Positions 17,558-25,687 of a stretch of 64,000 nucleotides of DNA are shown here, one piece after another. Every line of letters begins with the position of its first letter. Within the stretch, counting starts at the first letter, position 1. Made by a program: the position numbers and the translations under genes. The notes under the pieces were generated by a model. The model did no database searches and was not told the origin of the DNA. It saw nothing but the letters and a program-made list of their open reading frames with translations. The DNA is from Actinoallomurus iriomotensis (GTDB taxonomy: Bacteria; Actinomycetota; Actinomycetes; Streptosporangiales; Streptosporangiaceae), in contig NZ_BSTJ01000001.1 of assembly GCF_030269445.1 (NCBI RefSeq), positions 23,800 through 87,799 of the forward strand, written 5' to 3'.

Positions 17558-18549
17558 AATCTTTGATTCGCCCGCTCGTGGCGGTCGTGGCGGTGGTGAC
17601 ACTCGCCGCGGGCTGCGCGTCGAAGGCGCCGTCGGCCTCGGGCGGCTCCGGTGCCGGCGGCAAGAAGCAGTTCGTCGTCGGCTACTCCCAGTCCAACAAC
17701 GCCGAGCCGTACCGCGCGCAGCTCAACCTGCAGCTCGAGTACTTCATGAAGCAGCACCCCGACATGAAGCTGCTGCCGATCGCCGACGCGCACCAGTCGA
17801 GCGCGACGCAGGTCAGCCAGGTGCAGAACTTCATTCAGCAGAAGGTGGACGTGCTGATCGTCTCGCCGAACGAGCCGGCCCCGCTCACCGCGGCGGTGCA
17901 GCAGGCGTGCCAGGCGAAGATCCCGGTCATCATCCTGGACCGCAGCGTCAACACCGACTGCTACACCTCCTTCATCGGCGGCGACAACTACGAGATCGGC
18001 AAGCTGGCCGGACAGGAGGCCGTCAAGCAGCTGCCGAACGGCGGCAACGTGGTCGAGCTGCGCGGCATCATGTCCGACCAGCCGCAGATCGACCGGGACA
18101 AGGGCTTCCGCGACGCCGTCAAGGCCAACCCGAAGATCAAGATCGTCGCGGACCGCGAGGCGAAGTGGCTCAAGGACTCCGCGGTGCCGATCATGCAGCA
18201 GTGGCTGAGCAAGTACCCCAAGATCGACCTGGTGTACGGACACAACGACCCGATGACGCTCGGCGCGTACCTGGCCGCCAAGGCGCAGCACCGGGAGAGC
18301 CAGATCAAGTTCATCGGCATCGACGGCCTGGCGATCCCCGACGGCGGCATCCGCGCGGTCCAGCTCGGCGAGCTGACCAGCACGTTCGTCTACCCGACGT
18401 GCGCGAAGGAGGCCGCCGACACCGCGTACGCCATCGCGCACGGCCAGCAGGTGGGCAAGAAGCAGGTGCTGCACACCACCCAGGTGACCAAGGAGAACGC
18501 GGCACAGCTCTACAAGCAGTACGACATGTCCGGGAAAATCAGCGGCTGA
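17554..18549 (+). CDS. Sugar-binding lipoprotein of ABC transporter (RbsB type)
   Basis: A 331-residue periplasmic-binding-protein-like lipoprotein. The lipobox LAAGC lies near residue 20, so the mature protein is anchored outside the membrane. The type 1 sugar-binding fold is visible: VVGYSQSNNAEPYRAQLN, VDVLIVSPNEPAPLTAAVQQAC, IPVIILDRSV and YGHNDPMTLGAYLAAK. It captures the sugar released by the secreted GH172 enzyme for the CUT2 importer. The start is GTG 17554, overlapping the permease stop, with AAGGAGA upstream. A 63-bp inverted-repeat element follows the stop. Confidence 0.95.
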   Translation: MKSLIRPLVAVVAVVTLAAGCASKAPSASGGSGAGGKKQFVVGYSQSNNAEPYRAQLNLQLEYFMKQHPDMKLLPIADAHQSSATQVSQVQNFIQQKVDVLIVSPNEPAPLTAAVQQACQAKIPVIILDRSVNTDCYTSFIGGDNYEIGKLAGQEAVKQLPNGGNVVELRGIMSDQPQIDRDKGFRDAVKANPKIKIVADREAKWLKDSAVPIMQQWLSKYPKIDLVYGHNDPMTLGAYLAAKAQHRESQIKFIGIDGLAIPDGGIRAVQLGELTSTFVYPTCAKEAADTAYAIAHGQQVGKKQVLHTTQVTKENAAQLYKQYDMSGKISG

Positions 18550-18562
18550 CGCGTGAGGATCG

Positions 18563-18625
18563 GGGGCCTGTCTCAAAGTCCTCGTCCGCCGCGCAGTAGG
18601 ACAGCGGGGCTTCGAGACAGGCCCC
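18563..18625. repeat. 63-bp inverted-repeat element between binding-protein and kinase genes
   Basis: Ends of 16 bp (18563-18578 and 18610-18625) are inverted copies with one mismatch: GGGGCCTGTCTCAAAG against GGGGCCTGTCTCGAAG. The central 31 bp is unrelated. GGCCTGTCTC-type ends recall terminal repeats of IS5-like elements, so this may be a tiny non-autonomous remnant. It could equally act as a hairpin that attenuates kinase expression relative to the binding protein. No flanking target duplication is evident. Confidence 0.6.
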
Positions 18626-18672
18626 AGGGCGCGGTCGACGGACCGCGCCCCTCGGCGGGGAAAGGGTGGCTC

Positions 18673-20151
18673 GTGAGTCTCCTGCTTGGAGTCGACATCG
18701 GCACGTCCAGCACGAAGGGGGTGCTGACCACTCCGGACGGCACCGTGGTCGCGACCGCGGTCCGCGAACACACCGTGTCGCGGCCCCATCCGGGCTGGGC
18801 CGAGCACGACGCCCGCGAGGTGTGGTGGGAGGGCTTCGCCGCCGTCACCCGCGAGCTGCTCCCCCAGGCCGGCGGCGAACCGGTCGCCGCCGTCGGCGTC
18901 AGCGGGATCGGCCCGTGCGCGCTGCCCGCGACCGCCGAGGGCGTGCCGCTGCGCCCCGCCATCCTGTACGGCGTCGACACGCGCGCGGTCGCCGAGATCG
19001 AGGAGCTGACCGCGCGGTACGGCGCCGAGGCGATCGTCTCGCGCGGGGGCTCGCCGCTGACCACGCAGGCGGTGGGGCCCAAGCTGGCCTGGCTGCGCCG
19101 CCACGAGCCGGAGGTGTGGGAGCGCACCGGCCGGCTGTTCATGGCGAGCTCCTACCTCGTGCACGAGCTGACCGGCGTGTACGTCCTCGACCACCATTCG
19201 GCGAGCCAGTGCTCACCGCTGTACGACAGCCGCGAGCACGCCTGGATCGGCGACTGGGCGCAGGAGATCGCCCCGGGTCTGGACCTGCCGCCGCTCGCGT
19301 GGCCGGGCGAGGTGGCCGGCACGGTCACGGAGGGAGCGGCGGAGCGTACGGGACTCGCCGCGGGCACACCCGTCGTCGCCGGCACCATCGACGCGTGGGC
19401 CGAGGCGGTCAGCGTCGGCGTGACCGAGCCCGGCGACGTCATGGTCATGTACGGCACGACCATGTTCCTCATCGAGGTCCTCGACTCACGCCGCACCTGG
19501 CCGGGCCTGTGGGGCACGGTCGGCGTCACGCCCGGCACCTACGACCTCGCGGCGGGCATGGCCACCTCCGGCGCCGTCACCGACTGGCTGCGACAGCTCA
19601 CCGGCGCGGCCTATGAGGAACTGACCGAGGAGGCACGGGCCGCCGGGCACGGCGCCGGCGGGCTGATCATGCTGCCCTACTTCGCCGGCGAGCGGACCCC
19701 GCTGTTCGACCCCGACGCGCGCGGCCTCGTGCTCGGCCTGACCCTGGGCCACGGTCGCGGCCACCTGTACCGCGCGGCCCTGGAGGGCACCGCCTTCGGC
19801 GTCCGGCACAACCTGGAGGCGATGCGGTCGGCGGGCGGCGAGGCACGGCGGCTGGTCGCGGTCGGCGGCGGCACGAAGGGCGGGCTGTGGACCCAGATCG
19901 TCTCGGACGTGCTTGGCCGGCCACAGGTCATCCCCTCGGTGACGATCGGGGCGTGTTACGGCGACGCACTGCTGGCCGCCCGCGCGGCGGGCCTGTCCGA
20001 CGGCGCGGACTGGAACCCGCCGGCGGACACGGTCGAGCCCGACCCCGCGGCCGGCGAGGTCTACGCCGAGCTGTACCGGCTCTACCGCGACCTCTATCCC
20101 GCGACCCGGGAGGCCGCCCACACCCTGGCGGCCTTCTCCCGGGAACCCTGA
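18673..20151 (+). CDS. FGGY-family carbohydrate kinase (candidate D-ribulokinase)
   Basis: A 492-residue sugar kinase. The N-terminal ATPase signature GVDIGTSSTKGVLTTPDG is followed by ATAVREHTVSRPHPGWAEHDAREVWW, and the C-terminal FGGY domain has LVAVGGGTKGGLWTQIVSDVLGRPQ. It would phosphorylate the ketose made by the isomerase. If that is D-ribulose, the product D-ribulose 5-phosphate enters the pentose phosphate pathway directly. L-fuculose is the alternative, but that route needs an aldolase not seen here. The start is GTG 18673 with AAAGGGTGG upstream. The gene is separated from the rest of the operon by 123 bp that includes the inverted-repeat element. Confidence 0.88.
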   Translation: MSLLLGVDIGTSSTKGVLTTPDGTVVATAVREHTVSRPHPGWAEHDAREVWWEGFAAVTRELLPQAGGEPVAAVGVSGIGPCALPATAEGVPLRPAILYGVDTRAVAEIEELTARYGAEAIVSRGGSPLTTQAVGPKLAWLRRHEPEVWERTGRLFMASSYLVHELTGVYVLDHHSASQCSPLYDSREHAWIGDWAQEIAPGLDLPPLAWPGEVAGTVTEGAAERTGLAAGTPVVAGTIDAWAEAVSVGVTEPGDVMVMYGTTMFLIEVLDSRRTWPGLWGTVGVTPGTYDLAAGMATSGAVTDWLRQLTGAAYEELTEEARAAGHGAGGLIMLPYFAGERTPLFDPDARGLVLGLTLGHGRGHLYRAALEGTAFGVRHNLEAMRSAGGEARRLVAVGGGTKGGLWTQIVSDVLGRPQVIPSVTIGACYGDALLAARAAGLSDGADWNPPADTVEPDPAAGEVYAELYRLYRDLYPATREAAHTLAAFSREP

Positions 20152-20152
20152 G

Positions 20153-20193
20153 CGGTGGCCGGGCGCCGATGTCCGGAACCCCACGGGCCACCG
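20153..20193. terminator. Hairpin between convergent genes
   Basis: CGGTGGCC (20153-20160) pairs with GGCCACCG (20186-20193) immediately after the kinase stop. There is no T-tract. The location between converging genes fits a weak bidirectional terminator. Confidence 0.4.
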
Positions 20194-20199
20194 GTGCGG

Positions 20200-20685
20200 T
20201 TACTGGGCGCGGCCCTTCTCGTCACCCCGGTCGACATCGAGGCCGACGACCGACATGCACCGATTGCACCGCCATTCGGCGATGACCGACTCCGCGCCCA
20301 TGTCGCGCGTACGGTACGGCTTGGAGATCTTTTTTCGCCGCATTCCGTAGCCGCAAGTCGAGTGCATCATCAGCCCGCACTCGTGGCACGGCCACACGTC
20401 GTTGCCGGGGCGATGGCAGCCGGGGCACACGGGACGGTCGTCGTACGGCTCGAAGGGGTCGAGTTCGGACCGCCAGCCACGCTCGAGTTCGAGGTACTCG
20501 TCGTCGGGCCAGTGATGGTCGGCCAGCCAGGCGAGGTACTCCTCGGCGTCGGCGGCGAGGTTGGCGGTCATCGATTCCGGATGTCGCCAGGCGGCACCTC
20601 GGGAAACGCCGTCCCGGCGGCGGACCGCCATGACCGGAACCAGGCTGAGGAGGGCGATGGGCAGGATGACGACTGAGACGATCAT
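20200..20685 (-). CDS. Membrane-anchored zinc-ribbon protein, unknown function
   Basis: A roughly 161-residue protein with one N-terminal membrane segment (MIVSVVILPIALLSLVPVMAV) and a cytosolic Cys/His-rich region: PVCPGCHRPG, WPCHECGLMMHSTCGYG and WRCNRCM. Four CxxC-type knuckles suggest two bound zinc ions in a treble-clef or ribbon arrangement. An acidic Trp-rich stretch (EEYLAWLADHHWPDDEYLELERGW) precedes them. No family is recognised. The start at 20685 is preferred because it begins at the membrane segment; an in-frame ATG at 20727 adds 14 basic residues. It converges with the FGGY kinase gene. Confidence 0.65.
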   Translation of the reverse strand: MIVSVVILPIALLSLVPVMAVRRRDGVSRGAAWRHPESMTANLAADAEEYLAWLADHHWPDDEYLELERGWRSELDPFEPYDDRPVCPGCHRPGNDVWPCHECGLMMHSTCGYGMRRKKISKPYRTRDMGAESVIAEWRCNRCMSVVGLDVDRGDEKGRAQ

Positions 20686-20931
20686 GACTCGGCGTCCACG
20701 GTCATGCTCGCGTCGCCCCGGACACATCCTCGCGGCAATGCGGCGGGGGGCACTGCGGTTCCCACGGTGGCGTCCTTTCGTGAGTCACTGCTGGGGGAGA
20801 AAGATCACAAGGACCCTGGTCCACACGCACGTGGGCTTGTAACAAAGCGGTATGAACAGTATCGAATCCCGCTGTGGCTAGGAAATCGATCTCACAATTC
20901 AGTGATCATTTTTTCGCTCACCACAATTACT

Positions 20932-20953
20932 GATCATGAAACCGTTCATGATC
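20932..20953. promoter_or_regulatory. Palindrome in the 20686-21101 intergenic region
   Basis: GATCATGAA and TTCATGATC form a perfect 9-bp inverted repeat around ACCG. It sits in the most AT-rich part of a gap of more than 370 bp between the zinc-ribbon gene and the end of the conservon. A related half-site (CAGTGATCA) lies 30 bp away. It could be an operator for the zinc-ribbon gene or a weak terminator for the conservon. No gene is seen elsewhere in the gap. Confidence 0.45.
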
Positions 20954-21101
20954 GAATGGCGTGCGGGAGCCGTGATCCGGTCTGGCGCCATGCCGGATAT
21001 CGGCCATCGAGGACCTGCCGGGGCGTGGGTTCCGCCTCGCTCACCGGTCGTGTGGAACGGCGACCAGGCCGGGATCCGGGGCGCCCGCTGGGCGACCGGC
21101 C

Positions 21102-21689
21102 CTAGACGAACGAGCCGTTGACGCGCAGAGCGTGCTCCACCACCGCGATGAGCACCTGGATCACCGAGTCGCGCGAGCGGGCGTCGCACATGATGATGGG
21201 CACGCCCGGGTCGAGGTCCAGGGCCACCCGGACGCGCGCCTCGCCGTACCTCGGGGCGTCGTCGAAGCAGTTCACCGCCACGGCGAACGGCGTGCCCCGC
21301 TGCTCGAAGTAGTCGATCGCGCCGAAGCAGTCCGGCAGCCGCCGCGTGTCGGCGAGCACGATCGCGCCCGCCGCTCCGCGCGCGAGGCCGTCCCACATGA
21401 ACCAGAAGCGACGCTGCCCCGGCGTGCCGTACAGGTACAGCATGACGTTGTTCGGGAGGGTCACCCGGCCGAAGTCCATCGCCACCGTGGTGGACTCCTT
21501 GGAGTCCATGCCGATGGGGCCGTCGATCGCGCGCCCGTACGCGGACCGGCCGCTCTCGGTGCGCAGCGGGCGGATCTCGCTGGCCGTGCCCACGAGCGTG
21601 GTCTTGCCGGCGCCGAAGCCGCCGGCGATCAAGATCTTGATCGCCCTCGGTCGCGCGTCGGCCTGCGGTTCAAAGAGAGTGAAGCTCAT
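21102..21689 (-). CDS. Conservon GTPase (CvnD type)
   Basis: A 195-residue small Ras/Arf-like GTPase, the fourth component of a conservon. The P-loop GGFGAGKTTLVG is at about residues 23-34, the G3-like region reads YLYGTPGQRRFWFMW, and the base-recognition region is VAVNCF. The residue after the catalytic-type Gln is Arg here, where the second conservon in this window has Glu. It overlaps the DUF742 gene by 20 bp. Known conservon GTPases work at the membrane with a sensor kinase, a roadblock protein and a DUF742 protein, in a complex likened to eukaryotic G-protein coupling. Confidence 0.92.
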   Translation of the reverse strand: MSFTLFEPQADARPRAIKILIAGGFGAGKTTLVGTASEIRPLRTESGRSAYGRAIDGPIGMDSKESTTVAMDFGRVTLPNNVMLYLYGTPGQRRFWFMWDGLARGAAGAIVLADTRRLPDCFGAIDYFEQRGTPFAVAVNCFDDAPRYGEARVRVALDLDPGVPIIMCDARSRDSVIQVLIAVVEHALRVNGSFV

Positions 21690-22044
21690 CCAACACCATT
21701 CGGAGTACCGTCTCGTCGCGTGCGTATTCTGACGGCGCCGGGGCCCGGACCGTGGCGAGCCCCCGGTCTCTGAGGTCCCCGAGCAGGACCCGGACGACGC
21801 CGAGCGGCAGGTCCGTGTCCGAGGCGAGGTCCACGACCGTGGTCGGCCTGCGGCAGCGGGCGAGCAGACGCAGATGCTCGGACTCGAGCCACATCCGGTC
21901 CGCCGCCGACGGTACGCCACCGACCACGATGGAGACCAGGTCCAGCGGTCCTCCGCCGGAGCGCGTCCGCCCCCGGGTGACGGCGTAGGGACGGACCACG
22001 GGTCCCGCGGCGTCGTCGAACCAGCGCCGTCGCCGTTCGTTCAC
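21670..22044 (-). CDS. DUF742 conservon protein (CvnC type)
   Basis: A 124-residue DUF742 protein. The family opening RWFDDAAGPVVRPYAVTRGRT is followed by a winged-helix-like region with VVDLASDTDLPLGVVRVLLGDLRDRGLATV. It sits six bases after the roadblock gene and overlaps the GTPase gene, the invariant conservon order. DUF742 proteins bind the other conservon components; DNA binding through the winged helix is possible but unproven. Confidence 0.92.
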   Translation of the reverse strand: MNERRRRWFDDAAGPVVRPYAVTRGRTRSGGGPLDLVSIVVGGVPSAADRMWLESEHLRLLARCRRPTTVVDLASDTDLPLGVVRVLLGDLRDRGLATVRAPAPSEYARDETVLRMVLDELHSL

Positions 22045-22050
22045 CGGAGA

Positions 22051-22464
22051 TCACGCTCCGCCCGGCGTTCCACCCGCCGACCGCGGGGCGGCGCCGAGAT
22101 GTCGGCGCACCCGTTTGACCAGCCGGGTCATCTCGTACGCGATCACTCCGATGTTCACGTCGCCCTCGGCGTGCACGGCCAGGCACGACCCGGCCCCGGC
22201 CGCCATCACGAAGACGAAGGCCGACTCGAGCTCGACGACCGTCTGGCGGATGTCGCCGCCGCCGAAGGTGTCGCTGACGCTGCGCGCCAGGCTGTGGAAC
22301 CCGGCCGAGAGCGCGGCGAAGTGCTCGGCGTCCGCCGGCGCGATGCCGTGCGACAGGCCCATGGGCAACCCGTCGCCGGAGAGGATCATCGCCTGCCGCA
22401 CCGAGTGCACCCGGCCGACGAGGTCGTCCAGCAACCAGCTCAGCTCACCGGTTGTTTCGAGCAT
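22051..22464 (-). CDS. Roadblock/LC7 conservon protein (CvnB type)
   Basis: A 137-residue roadblock/LC7 protein. It has LSWLLDDLVGRVHSVRQAMILSGDGLPMG at the N-terminus and an INIG-like VNIGVIAYEMTRLVKRV helix at the C-terminus. Roadblock proteins act as activity regulators for partner small GTPases, here the CvnD-type protein two genes on. It begins 25 bp after the sensor kinase gene. Confidence 0.93.
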   Translation of the reverse strand: MLETTGELSWLLDDLVGRVHSVRQAMILSGDGLPMGLSHGIAPADAEHFAALSAGFHSLARSVSDTFGGGDIRQTVVELESAFVFVMAAGAGSCLAVHAEGDVNIGVIAYEMTRLVKRVRRHLGAAPRSAGGTPGGA

Positions 22465-22489
22465 CCGCTCGCCGCCTTCCCAAAGGAAC

Positions 22490-24796
22490 TCACTCGTCCG
22501 GGTCCTCTTCCTCGCGCCCGCGCTGCCAGCCCTGCTGGAGCGCGGTCATCATCGACCGGGTCTCCTCCGGCGGCCGGGTGGTCGGTCCGGTGTCCACGTT
22601 GCTCGGCGGTGGCCCGGCCTCCCCGGGGCCGGCGTCCGCCCGCCCGGGCACCGCCGGCCCCGGCGCGAAGGTGTCGTCGCGCAGCTGCGGAACGAGGTTC
22701 GCCTGCCGGACACGCCGGGGCAGCTCGGGCGCGTCCGGGTCCGAGCCGTCGGAGGTGGCGAGGCCGATCGTCCCCGCCGCCGCGGGCAGCGGGGGCATGG
22801 CCCGGCCGGGCGGCCGCCACGGAGGCGTCGCCGGCCACGCCGCGCCGTCGGACGGCTCGTCGTACCATGCCTGCTCGTAGTCTTCACCGCCGTCGCCGGC
22901 GATGAAGTCGAGCGGGATCATGACGACGGCGCGCGCACCGCCGTACGGCGACGCGGTCAGCCGGACGTCGATGCCGTGCCGCTCGGCCAGCCGGCCCACG
23001 ATGAACAGGCCCAGCCGGTCGCTGTCGGCCAGGTCGAACTCCGGGGGGTGGGCCAGCCGGTGGTTGGCGTCGGCGAGCTCGGCGTCGTTCATCCCGATGC
23101 CGCGGTCCTCGATCTCGACGGCATAGCCCCTGGCCGCCAGCTCACCGCGTACGTGCACCTGAGTGGGCGGCGGAGAGAAGGCGGTGGCGTTCTCGATGAG
23201 CTCGGCGAGCAGGTGGGTGATGTCGGCGACGACGGTTCCGTCGAGGGCCGCGGGCGCGGCCGCCTCGACGACGACCCGCGTGTAGTCCTCGACCTCGGCG
23301 ATCGCGGCGCGCAGGATGTCGCGCACCGCCACCGGGTTGTGCCACCCGCGGGCGGGTGCGGCCCCGGAGAGGATCACCAGGCCCTCCGCGTGACGCCGCA
23401 TGCGGGTGGTGAGGTGGTCGAGCGCGAACAGGCCCTCCAGCGAGTCCGGGTCGGTGGCCTGGCGCTCCATCGTGTCCAGCATGCTGAGCTGGCGGTGCAG
23501 TAGCGACTGGCTCCGCCACGCGAGGTTGAGGAAGACCTGGTTGATGCCCTGGCGCAGACGCGCCTCGCCGATCGCGGCCTGCACGGCGGTCCGCTGCAAC
23601 GTGGTCAGGGCGTCGGCGACCTTGGTCACCTCCCGGCTCCGGCCGACCCGTACCGGGGGCACCTCCGCCTCGACGTCGACCTTCTCACCGGCTCGCAACC
23701 GCCTGATCACCTCGGGGAGCCGCTCCCCCGCCAGGTCGAGCGCGGCGCGCTGCAGGCCGGTCAGCTCGCGGGCGAGGCTCCGGCCGAACAGCACCGAGAC
23801 CACGATCGAGCAGACGACGGCCAGCAGACCGAACCCGGCGGTCGCGTACAGCATGAACATGATCCGGTCGCCGATGGGCTTGGTGTCCGCGGTGAGAATG
23901 ACGCCGGCCCGGCTGGCGGTCTGCGTCCAGGTCGTGGTCAGCGGCGCGACCGTGGCGTGCCAGTCCTTCGCCCGTGGGGCCAGCGACGCCGTGGGGCCGC
24001 CGGCGACGATGGCGTCCTCCAGGCTGCGGAGCGTGTTGAACTCCGAGGAGCCGGCGAGCTGCTGGAGCGGTTCCCGCAGGCTCGGTTTCACCTCGGCCAG
24101 GGCGCCGTCGAACAGGTAGCGTTCGTTCGCGGAGTTCCGGGTGAACATCGTGTACTCCGGCCCGGTGAAGCGCTTGGCGCGCCGGGCCAGCGCGGCCGTC
24201 ACCAGCGCGTTCTCACGCATCATGAACTCACGCGCGGTGCTCACCGCGATGAGCGCGGTGCCCTGCCGGTAGACGTCCGGATCGTTGATCGGCGCCATGC
24301 CGCCGAACAGCCGCAGGAGCGCGTCGACGACCGCGTCGTAGTCGTTGATCGCGCCCAGGGCGTCCACGCTGCCCGCGTCGACCTTGGCCCGGACGCCGGC
24401 CAACCCGTCGAGCTGGGTGAGCAGCTGGTTGAGTCGCTGCCGCGTCGTCCCGCTCATCGTCCGGCGCGCCGCGCCGGACAGGGCCGACCGGCGGAACGCC
24501 GCCTGTGCGGCGTCCGTGCTCGCCCGCGCGGTGTTGATCCCGCCGCGCTCGCCACTGCCATCGGCACTCACTAAGCCGGCGGCGGCGACGCGCTCCTGCT
24601 CCAGGGCGGTGGTGAGCGTGGCCCCCGGCACGGCGACCTTCTCGTACGTCGTCGACGCCTCGTACTTCCCGAGCGCATCGCGCGAGGTGAGATAGGCGGC
24701 GAATGCCCACAGCGCCGCGAGGGAGAGCAGCGGGATCAGGAGCAGTACCAACAACCTCAGCCGCAGCGACCTTGCGGAATGCTTGGAGGAAGCCAT
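22490..24796 (-). CDS. Conservon sensor histidine kinase (CvnA type)
   Basis: A 768-residue membrane kinase-like protein. Membrane segments near residues 13-35 and 320-345 bracket a nitrate/NIT-like helical sensor domain. A HAMP-like linker, a dimerisation helix (LLHRQLSMLDTMERQATDPDSLEGLFALDHLTTRMRRH) and an HATPase domain (ELIENATAFSPP; DRGIGMND) follow. The C-terminal 125 residues are Pro/Asp/Glu-rich and probably disordered. No response regulator is adjacent; conservons are thought to signal through the GTPase instead. The start at 24796 has AAGG upstream; the in-frame codon at 24847 lacks one. Confidence 0.93.
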   Translation of the reverse strand: MASSKHSARSLRLRLLVLLLIPLLSLAALWAFAAYLTSRDALGKYEASTTYEKVAVPGATLTTALEQERVAAAGLVSADGSGERGGINTARASTDAAQAAFRRSALSGAARRTMSGTTRQRLNQLLTQLDGLAGVRAKVDAGSVDALGAINDYDAVVDALLRLFGGMAPINDPDVYRQGTALIAVSTAREFMMRENALVTAALARRAKRFTGPEYTMFTRNSANERYLFDGALAEVKPSLREPLQQLAGSSEFNTLRSLEDAIVAGGPTASLAPRAKDWHATVAPLTTTWTQTASRAGVILTADTKPIGDRIMFMLYATAGFGLLAVVCSIVVSVLFGRSLARELTGLQRAALDLAGERLPEVIRRLRAGEKVDVEAEVPPVRVGRSREVTKVADALTTLQRTAVQAAIGEARLRQGINQVFLNLAWRSQSLLHRQLSMLDTMERQATDPDSLEGLFALDHLTTRMRRHAEGLVILSGAAPARGWHNPVAVRDILRAAIAEVEDYTRVVVEAAAPAALDGTVVADITHLLAELIENATAFSPPPTQVHVRGELAARGYAVEIEDRGIGMNDAELADANHRLAHPPEFDLADSDRLGLFIVGRLAERHGIDVRLTASPYGGARAVVMIPLDFIAGDGGEDYEQAWYDEPSDGAAWPATPPWRPPGRAMPPLPAAAGTIGLATSDGSDPDAPELPRRVRQANLVPQLRDDTFAPGPAVPGRADAGPGEAGPPPSNVDTGPTTRPPEETRSMMTALQQGWQRGREEEDPDE

Positions 24797-24947
24797 GACA
24801 GCCTTATCGGTTTTGCGCGTGTGCACCAAGCACCGCTCATGGAGCAATTCCCCGAGAAGGTAAATGGCACCACATTAGTTACCTTGGTGGCAACTCGCCC
24901 AAATCAGGCTCCGCTCGGTCGCCGCGGCCGCGGACATTCGCTCGGCG

Positions 24948-25400
24948 TCACCAGTCCTCCGTCTGCTCGACGGCGACCTCCACCAGGCCGTCGGGCGTCT
25001 CCTCGAAACGCCGCATCGTGCTCAGCGGCGGGGAGTAGACGTGCACGCTGACCGCGGGAGCGTCCGTGACGTTGCGCACGTCGTGGACGTAGTCAGGGCC
25101 GAAGGCCCAGGAATCGCCCGAGTCGACGGTGCGCGTCCGACCGGGCGCACGCTCTTCGAGACTGCCCAGCACGACGGTGAAGGCGCCTTCGGAGTCGCCG
25201 TGGTCGTGGAACCCCGTCGACTGTCCCGGGAGCCAGCTGATCAGCCAGACCTCGTGGTCGTCGTCGTGGTGCAGGCGCTCGTACCAGCGGCCGTCGGCGC
25301 TGAGACGGACGCGGTGGAGCCACTCCTCGGACCGGTCGGCGAGGGACCGGGCGATCTCGCCGAGCCGGGACGTGGTCGAGCTGATGGTGGCGGTGGTCAT
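24948..25400 (-). CDS. Cysteine dioxygenase family protein
   Basis: A 150-residue cupin-type non-haem iron enzyme. The first motif GFHDHGDSEGAFTVVLGSLEE supplies two His ligands and the second, YVHDVRNVTDAPAVSVHVYSPPL, supplies the third. The expected reaction is oxidation of L-cysteine to cysteine sulfinate. The upstream region encodes a conserved actinomycete leader peptide ending in a Cys codon near its stop. This is consistent with a role in sulfur metabolism. It is upstream of, and on the same strand as, conservon 1, with a 151-bp gap. Confidence 0.9.
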   Translation of the reverse strand: MTTATISSTTSRLGEIARSLADRSEEWLHRVRLSADGRWYERLHHDDDHEVWLISWLPGQSTGFHDHGDSEGAFTVVLGSLEERAPGRTRTVDSGDSWAFGPDYVHDVRNVTDAPAVSVHVYSPPLSTMRRFEETPDGLVEVAVEQTEDW

Positions 25401-25452
25401 GATGATGCTCCTGAATCGAACCTCGGTGAACGGCGCGGGCGTACGAGCTCGA

Positions 25453-25527
25453 TCACCGACACAGCGCGCTGGCCTGCCGCCGAAGGTCGACGTGCAGGCG
25501 CGCGTGAAGAGGAGCGCCGAAAAGCAT
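25453..25527 (-). CDS. Small leader peptide upstream of cysteine dioxygenase
   Basis: A 24-codon ORF, ATG 25527 to TGA, preceded by GGGGGA at proper spacing. Its second half contains HVDLRR followed by SALCR at the C-terminus. That pattern matches the short 'putative leader peptides' found upstream of sulfur and cysteine genes in actinomycetes. The penultimate Cys codon offers a way for ribosome stalling to sense cysteinyl-tRNA and set expression of the dioxygenase 52 bp downstream. TTGACT lies about 30 bp upstream and may be the -35 element. The control mechanism is inferred, not seen. Confidence 0.8.
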   Translation of the reverse strand: MLFGAPLHARLHVDLRRQASALCR

Positions 25528-25687
25528 TCCCCCAGCTTGGGACAGATTGCCTACTAAGTCAACTGGAAACATGGGGAGTGCCTGCCGGGCCCGCGCGGTC
25601 GCCGTCCGCCGACGCCGTACGGCCGCTCATCGATGCCGAGTCCGGCGTCCCTGTGGCAGGCGCGCCCGCCGTGGTTAAGGTCCTCGC

